Translations under genes and position numbers: made by a program
NCBI GenBank assembly: GCA_938084885.1
Contig: CALKGG010000036.1
Location: 1 to 37,594, forward strand
Direction: 5' to 3'
DNA: 37,594 bases
DNA from: an uncultured Acidimicrobiales bacterium
GTDB taxonomy: Bacteria > Actinomycetota > Acidimicrobiia > Acidimicrobiales > SHLQ01
Shown here: positions 16,556 through 24,799 of the stretch, one piece after another
Layout: each line of letters starts with the position of its first letter
How positions within the stretch are numbered: the first letter of the stretch is position 1
The notes under the pieces: generated by a model
Told to the model about the DNA's origin: nothing
Seen by the model: the letters and a program-made list of their open reading frames with translations, nothing else
Database searches by the model: none

Positions 16556-17548
16556 ATGGGAGCTGCTGATGCTGTCGCCGCGGTGATGTTTGCTGCGGTC
16601 ACGCTGTACGCCGTATTTGCTGGCGCAGACTTCGGTACGGGACTGTGGGATTTGTTGGCGGGCGGAGCAAAGAAGGGCGCGCCGATGCGCCGTTTGATCG
16701 ACAAGGCCCTCGGTCCGGTGTGGGAAGCAAATCACGTCTGGTTGATCTTTGTGCTCGTGCTCTTGTGGTCGGGCTTTCCGAGACCGTTCGCCACGATCAT
16801 GCGCGAGCTTGCGATTCCGTTTTGGTTGGTCGGGCTCGGCATTGTCTTGCGCGGATCGGGTTTTGCGTTCCGAAAGTTCGCACCGACGTTGCAGGCAGCG
16901 CGCGTCGCGGGGATCGTCTTTGCCGGTTCTTCTCTCGTGACCCCGTTCTTCCTCGGGACGATCGCGGGTGCAATCGCTTCGGGTCGAGTCGGCGCGGGCA
17001 TTTCCGACGAAGTCATCTGGCTCTCGCCAACGTCGATACTTGGCGGCGTTCTCGCGACAGGAACGTGTGCATTTCTCGCAGCGGTCTTTCTCACCGAGGA
17101 AGCTGAGCGCTCGGGCAATAGCGAGCTCGCCGAGTACCTTCGCACGCGAGCTCTGATCTCTGGAAGCGTGACGGGCCTCGTCTCGCTCGGCGGTATTGCG
17201 GTGCTCGCAAACGACGCGCCAACACTGTTTGCCGGTCTCACCGGCCGTGGCAGCCCCGAGATCATCATCGCCGCGATCGCCGGTTCGCTCACGATGGTCA
17301 TGCTCGTCCAGGGCTACACACGTCGGGCTCGTTTCGCTGCGGTCACCGCGGTCGGCGCAGTCATGTTGGGTTGGGGGTTTGCCCAGTATCCGTGGATCCT
17401 TGTCGACAACGTCACGATCGCCAATGGTGCTGGTCACCCGGCGACGCTGACGGCGCTGCTCGCTGCGGCGGCTATAGCAACGGTCCTGGTCGTGCCTGCA
17501 CTCGTGCTGCTCTTCCGCCTCGTCGACACCGACCAGCTCGGTCACTGA
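16556..17548 (+). CDS. cydB: Cytochrome bd-type quinol oxidase subunit II
   Basis: The 330-residue membrane protein starts AADAVAAVMFAAVTLYAVFAGADFGTGLWDLL, the CydB signature. GPVWEANHVWLIFVLVLLWSGFP follows with its conserved Trp and Glu residues, then IVLRGSGFAFRKF. About eight to nine helices are visible. It pairs with CydA to form the bd oxidase. ATG 16556 comes one base after the cydA stop (TGAGATG), so translation is coupled. No cydC or cydD assembly transporter genes are adjacent. It converges on the sigma/propeller pair, ending 30 bp before the next stop. Confidence 0.96.
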   Translation: MGAADAVAAVMFAAVTLYAVFAGADFGTGLWDLLAGGAKKGAPMRRLIDKALGPVWEANHVWLIFVLVLLWSGFPRPFATIMRELAIPFWLVGLGIVLRGSGFAFRKFAPTLQAARVAGIVFAGSSLVTPFFLGTIAGAIASGRVGAGISDEVIWLSPTSILGGVLATGTCAFLAAVFLTEEAERSGNSELAEYLRTRALISGSVTGLVSLGGIAVLANDAPTLFAGLTGRGSPEIIIAAIAGSLTMVMLVQGYTRRARFAAVTAVGAVMLGWGFAQYPWILVDNVTIANGAGHPATLTALLAAAAIATVLVVPALVLLFRLVDTDQLGH

Positions 17549-17578
17549 CGACGAGTTCGGCGAGAACCGTCGATGCCC

Positions 17579-19540
17579 TCACTCGCTGAACTCTGCAGGC
17601 CACTCGATAAAGAGCGCCTCGGTCGGGTCGCCAAGTGCGGTGGCCAAGATGCCATTTTCGAGGATGATGAAATCCCAGAAGGCGCTGTCTAGACCCTCGA
17701 GCGGTGCGAACGTCCACGTGTCGGGTCCGCTCGCCCAGCTGATGAACCGTGCTGGAGATGCCTGACCTTGGACCCCTGTCCGCAGAACTTCGCGTTGAAA
17801 ATCGGCGAAACTAACCGAGGCAACGATGTCTGCCTGTTCGTTCACGACCAGCACCTCCGCGGAGTTGTCGACGATCACCGGCGCGACCGGTTGCCCGCTC
17901 AGCGCCTGGCGTTCAACGACGACGGCGCCCTCGGGGTTTGTCACTTTCACGAAGTTCGCCACGAACTCAAAGACGTAGCCGTCATCTTCGATGACCGTCG
18001 CAGCCTCGACGAAGTCATCGGTGTTCTGATCCTGCCAGACGAGTGCCGCACCGAAGTCAGTGCCGAATCCTCCAACGAGCTGGGCGTCAACTTCGGGGCG
18101 TGGAACAGGGTCGAAGTCACTGCTTCCGACGCTTGCCTCGTCGGCGGCAAATTGGCCCGACTCTTGCGTTATTCGTACCTGCCAGTCGACCCCATTGGTC
18201 AGGACGTCAGTGCCGTCATTCGATGAACGCGCACCCAGCTGGCCGGACAGCCGAAGGGTGTCTCCAACCGACAAGGGCGAGTCGGCGGCAAAGATCTGCG
18301 GGCTGACCTCGGTGACTGGTGGTTTGTCTGACTCGACCCAGGAACGTCCATCTGTCGAGCTGAACACCAGCGTCTCGTTTCGAGCGAATGCGCGCACACC
18401 GGAGAAGATGAACTCGTCGTTGCGCGCCTCGAGCGAACCGAGGACGAGTCGACCATCCGGTAACTCCTGCGACTCGAATGGGGCGGTGCCAACCGAGGAA
18501 TGCAGCGAGGTTCCCATGCTGCTGGTTCCGAATCGAAGCTCGTCGAATGCCTCTCGGTCGAGGTTGAGGTCGGTTGCGGTGATCTCGATCTCGTCAGCGG
18601 TGCCCGGCCCATAGGCAAAGTAGTCGTCGACCCCATCCCACACCACAAACGTCTGGTCGTCGACCAAACCAGCCTGGCGAGCGAGCGCCGTCCAATTGGT
18701 CACCGCTACCTCATTGACCGAGACGAGTAGTTGGTCGTCGACGGCACCTATCCACACTGCGGCTGGAACCGTTTCGGTGAACGGAATACGAGTCTCGACA
18801 CCAACCTCATCGACGTGCACCAGATCGGTAAGAGGAATCGCACCGATCTCGCTCCATGTTTGACCCCGGTCAGTACTCGAGAAGCCACGCAGCGCCGTGG
18901 GTAGGCGAGTCGCCTCTGTCCGACCGAATTGGACGAGTGATGCTGGGTCGCCTCCAACGGCGTACCACACGTCGGTAGACGCATCGACGACGGCGAAAGA
19001 GAGCGGTAGCGCATCTCCCAATTCCCAGGTCACCAGATCGGCCGACGTGGCGAGAACCACCTCGTTGGTGTCTGCCCCTTCGATCACCGCAACGATCGTG
19101 CCATCAGCTGCCGTCACGATCTCGTGTGTCCCTTCGGGCACATCGACCGGCGACACCACCGGAGCGTCTACTGATTGGCTCGCGGGGATCACGGCCACAT
19201 TCGTCACACCCACTGTTGGAGCGCCGAACAGTACCACCCCACCGAGGCCGATGATGAAGAGAATGATTGTTGCAACCAGAGCGAGTGGAGGCCGCGACCG
19301 GGCCTGGCGTTCGACGGAGAGGTCGACCACCTCGGCTTCGCCCCGATGGCCACCGAGGTCCCGTATCGAGCGTGCATCTTTATCAACGGCGGTGATCTGC
19401 GCGAGGAGTTGCCTCGACCAGTCGTTGGTCAGCACCCAGGTATTCGATTCGGCGATCAGGGATTCGAAGAGGGCCTCTTCGTCTGCATTGAAGGCGTCAT
19501 CACCGGGGACGCCAGCCGGGTTGTCGATGTCATTCCTCAT
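17579..19540 (-). CDS. Single-pass membrane protein with Asp-box repeats, probable partner of the sigma factor
   Basis: The 653-residue protein has an acidic, helical, cytoplasmic N-terminus (1-82), one membrane helix (about 86-106, LALVATIILFIIGLGGVVLFG) and a large external part. The external part carries sialidase/BNR-type Asp-box motifs: SSTDRGQTW at 221-229, SSTDGRSW at 394-401 and a weaker ATSADLVTW at 164-172. A beta-propeller is likely. Its ATG overlaps the sigma-factor stop (ATGA), the usual arrangement of an anti-sigma factor. No HxxxCxxC zinc anti-sigma motif is present, so the N-terminus would be a different class. The role as anti-sigma factor with an extracellular sensor is inference from position and topology. 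It may instead be an ordinary exported propeller protein under sigma control. Confidence 0.8.
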   Translation of the reverse strand: MRNDIDNPAGVPGDDAFNADEEALFESLIAESNTWVLTNDWSRQLLAQITAVDKDARSIRDLGGHRGEAEVVDLSVERQARSRPPLALVATIILFIIGLGGVVLFGAPTVGVTNVAVIPASQSVDAPVVSPVDVPEGTHEIVTAADGTIVAVIEGADTNEVVLATSADLVTWELGDALPLSFAVVDASTDVWYAVGGDPASLVQFGRTEATRLPTALRGFSSTDRGQTWSEIGAIPLTDLVHVDEVGVETRIPFTETVPAAVWIGAVDDQLLVSVNEVAVTNWTALARQAGLVDDQTFVVWDGVDDYFAYGPGTADEIEITATDLNLDREAFDELRFGTSSMGTSLHSSVGTAPFESQELPDGRLVLGSLEARNDEFIFSGVRAFARNETLVFSSTDGRSWVESDKPPVTEVSPQIFAADSPLSVGDTLRLSGQLGARSSNDGTDVLTNGVDWQVRITQESGQFAADEASVGSSDFDPVPRPEVDAQLVGGFGTDFGAALVWQDQNTDDFVEAATVIEDDGYVFEFVANFVKVTNPEGAVVVERQALSGQPVAPVIVDNSAEVLVVNEQADIVASVSFADFQREVLRTGVQGQASPARFISWASGPDTWTFAPLEGLDSAFWDFIILENGILATALGDPTEALFIEWPAEFSE

Positions 19541-20124
19541 TGGTCCACCTCCATGTTTTCGAGTTCGGTGATCGCGGCCCGCTTTGCTCGGGTTGCCCGG
19601 CTACTGATCGTCTTGACGGCGACACCGAGCTGCTCGGCGCATTCGGCTTCGCTGTAGCCAAGAACGAATCGCATGACGAGTACCTCGCGGTGTTCATTGC
19701 TGAGCAGCGCGAGCACTCGCCCGAGACGGTCTTGCTCGGACACTCGATGCGCCGGACCTGGCTGCTCCAAACCGTCTGTTGGGGTGAAGTCTCGATGCTT
19801 GTTGTCTCGTCGTCTTTGTCGCGCGTTGGGCGCAATAACGCGACTCATCGTGATCCGACGTGCAATGCCGTGCATCCACGAGCACACTGCACTGTTGGAT
19901 CGAAGGTTGGGGAACTCTTTCCAGATCTCGAAGAGTGCGAGGTTCTGTGCATCATCGAAGTCGGCGCTAGATCGGCGCACCCCGGCAATTTCGATCGCAG
20001 CCACGATCTGACGTTGACACTTGTCGATGAACGCAATGACCGCGCCCTCATCTTGGCGCTTTGCTGCGGCGAGCAGCAATTCGTTTGCTGTATCGGGTTG
20101 GGCTTCCATGAGTACCCCCATCAT
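19537..20124 (-). CDS. ECF-family RNA polymerase sigma factor
   Basis: The 195-residue protein has sigma region 2 at about 50-95 (DFDDAQNLALFEIWKEFPNL, then VCSWMHGIARRI). A polar linker follows, then region 4 at about 138-188 (LLSNEHREVLVMRFVLGYSEAECAEQLGVAVKTISSRATRAKR), the helix-turn-helix that reads the -35. There is no region 3, as expected for ECF sigmas. The start ATG 20124 has GGAGG 6 nt upstream; an in-frame ATG at 20109 is a possible alternative. The gene overlaps the membrane propeller gene by 4 nt. It lies 82 bp downstream of the regX3 stop on the same strand, so read-through from the phosphate operon is possible. Confidence 0.93.
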   Translation of the reverse strand: MMGVLMEAQPDTANELLLAAAKRQDEGAVIAFIDKCQRQIVAAIEIAGVRRSSADFDDAQNLALFEIWKEFPNLRSNSAVCSWMHGIARRITMSRVIAPNARQRRRDNKHRDFTPTDGLEQPGPAHRVSEQDRLGRVLALLSNEHREVLVMRFVLGYSEAECAEQLGVAVKTISSRATRAKRAAITELENMEVDQ

Positions 20125-20137
20125 TAGCCACCTCCAA

Positions 20138-20152
20138 AGTCAGTGTCTGACT
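20138..20152. promoter_or_regulatory. Inverted repeat just upstream of the sigma-factor ribosome site
   Basis: AGTCAG-TGT-CTGACT, a perfect 6-bp inverted repeat with a 3-nt centre, lies directly beside the GGAGG of the sigma gene. It could be an operator or a small hairpin limiting translation. No T-run follows, so it is not an intrinsic terminator. Confidence 0.4.
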
Positions 20153-20206
20153 CCTAGTGCAACCAGTACAGAGAAACCCTCCCAGGTTTTGATCTGCGAC
20201 CGTGGG

Positions 20207-20917
20207 CTAATCGTCGTACTTGTAGCCCAGGCCCCGGATTGTCGTGATCCGCGTCGGGTTCTTTGGGTCGGACTCGATCTTTGAACGAAGCCGCTTGATG
20301 TGGACGTCGAGGGTCTTTGTGTCGCCGAAGTAGTCCGCACCCCACACTCGCTCGATGAGGATGTCGCGGGTCAAGACCCGTCCAGCGTTTGAAATGAGCA
20401 GCGAGAGTAAATCGAACTCTTTGAGCGGCAGGTCTATCGACGCTCCCCTGACGGTGACTTCATGGCGGGCAGCGTCGACGGTCACATCGCCAACGGTGAT
20501 TGGAACAGCTCGTGTGTCGTGAACGTCACCGACCACTGGTTCGGCGACATCGCCGGCCCGGCGCAAGACCGCGCGCATTCGGGCCACCAACTCTCGGAGC
20601 CGGTACGGCTTTGTCACATAGTCGTCGGCCCCGACTTCGAGGCCCACCACCGCGTCAAGTTCTTCGCCTTTGGCTGACACCATGATGATCGGAACTTTGG
20701 ACTTCGTCCGAATCTCACGACATACGTCGATGCCCGACAACGTGGGCAACATGACATCGAGCAGCACGATGTCGGGTTGGACTTCGTCGAAGCGACGTAG
20801 CGCTTCGGCACCGTTGGACGCCACGGTCACAACAAACCCTTCGCGTCCAAGCCCGAGTGTCAGCGCTTCAGCAAAGCTGCGCTCGTCCTCGACAACGAGG
20901 ACCGACAGCTCAGCCAT
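20207..20917 (-). CDS. regX3: OmpR-family response regulator, RegX3/PhoP type
   Basis: The 236-residue regulator has a receiver domain (1-120): acidic pair in VEDERS, phospho-acceptor D54 in DIVLLDVMLP and K103 in VTKPYRLREL. The winged-helix DNA-binding domain (about 135-232) contains LPLKEFDLLSLLISNAGRVLTRDILIERVWG, DVHIKRLRSKIE and ITTIRGLGYKYD. Sequence style and position next to SenX3, PhoU and Pst identify it as the actinobacterial phosphate-starvation regulator. It overlaps the end of senX3 by 8 nt, so the pair is co-translated. It probably binds the direct repeat upstream of pstS at 27077-27098 (inference). Confidence 0.93.
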   Translation of the reverse strand: MAELSVLVVEDERSFAEALTLGLGREGFVVTVASNGAEALRRFDEVQPDIVLLDVMLPTLSGIDVCREIRTKSKVPIIMVSAKGEELDAVVGLEVGADDYVTKPYRLRELVARMRAVLRRAGDVAEPVVGDVHDTRAVPITVGDVTVDAARHEVTVRGASIDLPLKEFDLLSLLISNAGRVLTRDILIERVWGADYFGDTKTLDVHIKRLRSKIESDPKNPTRITTIRGLGYKYDD

Positions 20918-22145
20918 CGGATTCGTGCTGCATCACGGCTTCGTTGCGGTCGTAGTCGGGGCCACCCACCGGCAGGATCATCGAGAAGGTCGATCCAACA
21001 CCTTCCTGCGACGTGACTTCGACCCGTCCACCATGATTGACAGCGACGTTGCGAACAATAGAGAGCCCAAGGCCAGTGCCGCCCGTGGTTGCCGATCGCC
21101 CCCGGTCGACTCGGTAAAAGCGCTCAAACACTCGGTTCAGGTCGCGTTGGGGGATGCCGACACCGGTGTCTTCGACAACGACAGCTACGTCGGTTCCGTG
21201 GCTCACGATGCGTCCGCTGACCGTGCCACCGTCATCTGTGTACTTGATGGCGTTGCCGAGAAGGTTCGAGACCGCAGACGCGAGTTGCGTGCGATCGCCA
21301 TTGACGACGACATTGTCAAACACCTCAAAGGTGAGGTCGATGTTCTTGTGTTCAGCAGCGGATCGCAAGCCCGCAGCACTCTCCTCCAGCACGCTTGCAA
21401 GGTCGACCTCAACGGATTCCTCAGCGAGGCCACCTTCGATGCGGCTGAGGTCGAGGAGGTCGTCGATCAAACTGGCAAGGCGTGTCGATTCATCCTGGAT
21501 CCGAGACAGGAACGACGAAATGATCTCCGGGTCTGTCTCGCCTTCCAATGTCTCGGCGAGCAGGCTGAGCGCTCCGACCGGTGTGCGTAGTTCGTGGCTG
21601 ACGTTCGCCACAAAATCCCGACGTACCTGTTCGAGCCGTTGTTGCTCACTGATGTCGTCGACGAGAACGACCGCTCCGAGCAGTTCACCGTCAGCGATCA
21701 GCGGCGACCCCATAATTAACAGCTGGCGTTCCGGCGGGCCATGAAGGTGCAGCTCCTGCTCGGTTGATTCGCCGAGCAACGCATCGTGCAAACGCAATTG
21801 CATCTCGTTCTCGACGAGCACGTCGCCATGGCGCGCATTCACGTAGGGAAGTGCGTGGCGGTTTCGAAGAAGCTCGACTCCATCGCCATCGACAACAATC
21901 GCCGCAGCCGAGATTGCATCGAAGGCCGATTGCACACGTCGTGGCATCTCTTCGGATACGTCGGAATGCACCATGTTCTCAAGTCGATCGAGCGCAGCGT
22001 CGACCGACCGGGCTGGGGCGCGGTCATCACCGGCAGTTTTGAGCGTTCGTTGGATACGCCGCAGGTGGCCCTGTTCACGGCGGTTGCTCATAACCACAAC
22101 GGTCACAAGGACAATCGCCAGAGCCAGTGAAACCAGCCAAGCCAT
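20910..22145 (-). CDS. senX3: Phosphate-sensing histidine kinase, SenX3/PhoR type
   Basis: The 411-residue kinase has an N-terminal membrane helix (about 2-19), a PAS-like domain (about 70-165), an HisKA domain with FVANVSHELRTPVGAL (phospho-acceptor H184) and an HATPase domain with N-box LLGNAIKYT, G1 DTGVGIP and G2 GGTGLGLSIV. Only one clear helix and almost no external loop are seen, so the signal is probably received inside the cell. PhoU and the Pst transporter are the expected inputs. It starts 9 nt after the phoU stop and overlaps regX3. Under phosphate limitation it would phosphorylate RegX3. Confidence 0.93.
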   Translation of the reverse strand: MAWLVSLALAIVLVTVVVMSNRREQGHLRRIQRTLKTAGDDRAPARSVDAALDRLENMVHSDVSEEMPRRVQSAFDAISAAAIVVDGDGVELLRNRHALPYVNARHGDVLVENEMQLRLHDALLGESTEQELHLHGPPERQLLIMGSPLIADGELLGAVVLVDDISEQQRLEQVRRDFVANVSHELRTPVGALSLLAETLEGETDPEIISSFLSRIQDESTRLASLIDDLLDLSRIEGGLAEESVEVDLASVLEESAAGLRSAAEHKNIDLTFEVFDNVVVNGDRTQLASAVSNLLGNAIKYTDDGGTVSGRIVSHGTDVAVVVEDTGVGIPQRDLNRVFERFYRVDRGRSATTGGTGLGLSIVRNVAVNHGGRVEVTSQEGVGSTFSMILPVGGPDYDRNEAVMQHESDG

Positions 22146-22154
22146 GATTTGAGG

Positions 22155-22907
22155 TTACTCGGATTCGGAATCGACGACGGCACCGATGCTGTTCTCGACC
22201 GACTCTTGGAACCCTTCGGCCTGCTCAGATCGAGAGGCGCCCACAAGCTCGGGGACCTCACCGGTGACCATGTAGACAATGCGTTCGCCAATGTTCACGG
22301 CGTGATCGCCAATGCGCTCGTAGTAGCGGGCAATCAACGCGAGCTGCACAGTTTCTTGGAGCTCGAGTTGCTTTGCCTCGTGCGCGGTGAAGATCTCTTG
22401 GATGAAATCGGCCTGCAGATCATCGAGGCGATCGTCGATGTCGGGGAGCGCAGCGGCGAGGCCGACATTACCTTCGACATAGGCATCGACCGATAGCCGC
22501 GTGAGTCGCACTGCTTCCTCGCTCATCGACGTGATGAGACCTCGGAGCGTTGGGGTGAGCGCCATGCCGTAGCTGCGCCGAAGGCCTTTGCAGATGTTCA
22601 CCGCAAGGTCGCCGGAGCGTTCGTACTCGCCGTTGATTTTCATGGCGGTCACGATGGCTCGCATGTCGCCGGCCATTGGTTGCTGCAACGTAATTAGGGC
22701 ATAGCAACGCTCTTCGATCTGCATCGAGAGCGTGTCGAGCTCTTCATCTTTTTGAATGACGTCTTGCGCGACCTGAAGGTTGTTGTCGATCAACGCCTGC
22801 GTTGCCCGAGGGATTGCCTCGGTAACGTTCGCGGCCAGGGTGACGATGGTGTCGCGCACCAGGTCGAGTTCTTCGTGAAAGTTGCCGCGAAGTTCCATTT
22901 GAGACAT
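22155..22907 (-). CDS. phoU: Phosphate signalling protein PhoU
   Basis: The 250-residue all-helical protein has two PhoU repeats. The first contains IEERCYALITLQQPMAGDMRAIVTAMKINGEYERSGDLAVNI, with the metal-binding E/D motif ExxRxxD. The second ends in ALIARYYERIGDHAVNIGERI. An acidic tail follows. PhoU links the Pst transporter to the sensor kinase and prevents activation when phosphate is ample. The start ATG 22907 lies 5 nt after the pstB stop; an ATG at 22898 is also possible. The frame stays open upstream across pstB, but that part is a shadow of pstB. Confidence 0.95.
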   Translation of the reverse strand: MSQMELRGNFHEELDLVRDTIVTLAANVTEAIPRATQALIDNNLQVAQDVIQKDEELDTLSMQIEERCYALITLQQPMAGDMRAIVTAMKINGEYERSGDLAVNICKGLRRSYGMALTPTLRGLITSMSEEAVRLTRLSVDAYVEGNVGLAAALPDIDDRLDDLQADFIQEIFTAHEAKQLELQETVQLALIARYYERIGDHAVNIGERIVYMVTGEVPELVGASRSEQAEGFQESVENSIGAVVDSESE

Positions 22908-22912
22908 GAGGA

Positions 22913-23836
22913 TTATCCGAATCTGCCGGTGATGTAGTTCTCGGTACGTTCGTCGTCGGGGTTTGAGAACAGTTTTTCGGTGGTGGTGTACTCGACCAGG
23001 AGGCCGGTGCGACGGTCGTTTTCTTCGTCGACCTCTACCGAGAAGAAGCCGGTGCGGTCTGAGACGCGGGCGGCCTGTTGCATGTTGTGCGTGACGATCA
23101 GGATCGTGTACTCGTCTTTGATTTCGGCCATGAGCTCTTCGATACGAGCCGTAGCGATTGGGTCGAGCGCCGAGCACGGTTCGTCCATAAGGAGAACCTC
23201 GGGGTCGACGGCGATGGCTCGGGCAATGCTGAGGCGCTGCTGCTGGCCACCCGACAGGCCAATGGCCGAATCGTTGAGCCGATCCTTGACTTCCTCCCAG
23301 AGCGCAGCCTTCTTCAGGCTCGATTCGACGACGTCGTCGAGGCCCTTCTTGCGCCCCGCGACCCGGGGCCCGTAGGCGACGTTGTCATAGATGCTCTTTG
23401 GGAAGGGGTTCGGCTTTTGGAAGACCATACCGATACGGCGACGAACCTCGACCGGGTCGACGCGCTCGTCATAGAGATCGACGCCTTGATAAAGGAGCTC
23501 GCCTTCGACGCGGGCGGTGGGGATGAGGTCGTTCATGCGGTTGAACGAGCGGAGCACCGTCGACTTTCCACAGCCCGATGGCCCAATTAGTGCGGTGATT
23601 TCGTTGCGCTTGATACGCATGTCGACGTTTCGGACGGCCCGGAAATCGCCGTAGAACACGCTGAGGTCGCTTGCCTTAAAGACCAAGTCCTCATCGGCGA
23701 TCTCCATCGGAACAGGTTCTTTGATGACATCAACGGTTCGGTCAACTTCGACGTCCGCAACTTCGGTCGTCGTTTCTTCAGCGCTCACAAGCTGGCCTTT
23801 CAGCGTTTTCTTCGAGGAAGTACGTAGTCCTACCAT
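22913..23836 (-). CDS. pstB: Phosphate ABC transporter ATP-binding protein
   Basis: The 307-residue ATPase has Walker [11 protein letters not shown]-loop [22 protein letters not shown] (PstB-typical), signature [15 protein letters not shown], Walker [13 protein letters not shown] and the H-loop histidine in [13 protein letters not shown] after Walker A is also diagnostic for PstB. The first about 45 residues are an acidic extension absent from most PstB proteins. An internal ATG at 23707 would give the usual length, so the start is uncertain. It powers phosphate import through PstC-PstA. Confidence 0.95.
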   Translation of the reverse strand: MVGLRTSSKKTLKGQLVSAEETTTEVADVEVDRTVDVIKEPVPMEIADEDLVFKASDLSVFYGDFRAVRNVDMRIKRNEITALIGPSGCGKSTVLRSFNRMNDLIPTARVEGELLYQGVDLYDERVDPVEVRRRIGMVFQKPNPFPKSIYDNVAYGPRVAGRKKGLDDVVESSLKKAALWEEVKDRLNDSAIGLSGGQQQRLSIARAIAVDPEVLLMDEPCSALDPIATARIEELMAEIKDEYTILIVTHNMQQAARVSDRTGFFSVEVDEENDRRTGLLVEYTTTEKLFSNPDDERTENYITGRFG

Positions 23837-23839
23837 GGC

Positions 23840-24790
23840 TTATCCTCGCTTGTTTTCAAAGTAGTTCCGCAAGGTCACTGCAACGGAGTTCATCATGACG
23901 ACCAATGCAAGAAGGACAACGATGGCTGCACCCGCTGCTGCAGCGAAGCCTGGATCTCGGCCGGATTCTTGCACCCAGCCAACAATGACGATCGGCATGG
24001 CAGTGAATCGATCGCCGAGCTGATCGAGGGAAACAAATGACCCGCCTCGAGGAGCGAGGCGGCCGGTGATGGCGCCGACGAGAATCAGCGGCGCTGCTTC
24101 GCCTACTGCACGCGACAGCGAAAGCAGCGAGCCGGTCAGAATTCCTGGTGCAGCAAAGGGCAGGATCTGTGTACGGATGACGTCCCACTTGGTTGCGCCC
24201 ACGCCATAGGCACCCTGACGCAGGCTCGACGGCACCGCACGGATTGCCTCGGCCGAGGTAATGACCACGATCGGGAGCACGAGGATTGCGAGCGTGATGC
24301 CACCGGCATACAGCGTGCTATTGCCGTTATTGGTTTGCACGAACAGGAACAGTCCAAGCAGGCCATAGACCACCGATGGGACGCCAGCGAGGTTACGAAT
24401 TGCAATGTCGATGGTCTTGGTGAGCAGGTTACGGGGTGCATATTCCTCGAGGTAGATCGCTGCTGCGACACCGATAGGAAACGACAGCACGGTGACAAAC
24501 ACGGCAATCCACAGCGAGCCGAGTAGGCCCTGGGAAATGCCGAGGGCATCGGAGCTCGACTGGCTGCGAAGCGTTCCGGTGATGAAATCGGGAAGGCGTG
24601 TACTGAGCACCGACCAACCATCGACGAACACGTCGACGATGAGCACGATCAAGATCAGAATGCTGACGCCGAGCGCGGAGAGCATGAGCGATCGAAAACT
24701 CGTGCCCTTGAGGTCTCGGCCCCGCCGAAAGATTTCGTCTTCGACACGGCGAGTAGCGTTGCTTGCCCCGCCGACGGTAGTGAGCGCCAT
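23840..24790 (-). CDS. pstA: Phosphate ABC transporter permease PstA
   Basis: The 316-residue permease has about six membrane helices. The ABC-permease coupling loop is GAYGVGATKWDVIRTQILPFAAPGI. The family-typical stretch NLAGVPSVVYGLLGLFLFV sits in the middle. It lies 3 nt upstream of pstB and downstream of pstC in the order C-A-B, the conserved Pst arrangement. With PstC it forms the membrane channel for phosphate. Confidence 0.95.
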   Translation of the reverse strand: MALTTVGGASNATRRVEDEIFRRGRDLKGTSFRSLMLSALGVSILILIVLIVDVFVDGWSVLSTRLPDFITGTLRSQSSSDALGISQGLLGSLWIAVFVTVLSFPIGVAAAIYLEEYAPRNLLTKTIDIAIRNLAGVPSVVYGLLGLFLFVQTNNGNSTLYAGGITLAILVLPIVVITSAEAIRAVPSSLRQGAYGVGATKWDVIRTQILPFAAPGILTGSLLSLSRAVGEAAPLILVGAITGRLAPRGGSFVSLDQLGDRFTAMPIVIVGWVQESGRDPGFAAAAGAAIVVLLALVVMMNSVAVTLRNYFENKRG

Positions 24791-24799
24791 CGTGATCTC

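Noticed and set aside
16445..17545. 366-residue minus-strand frame opposite cydB
   Set aside because: The composition is charged and irregular with no domain, while CydB is complete on the plus strand.
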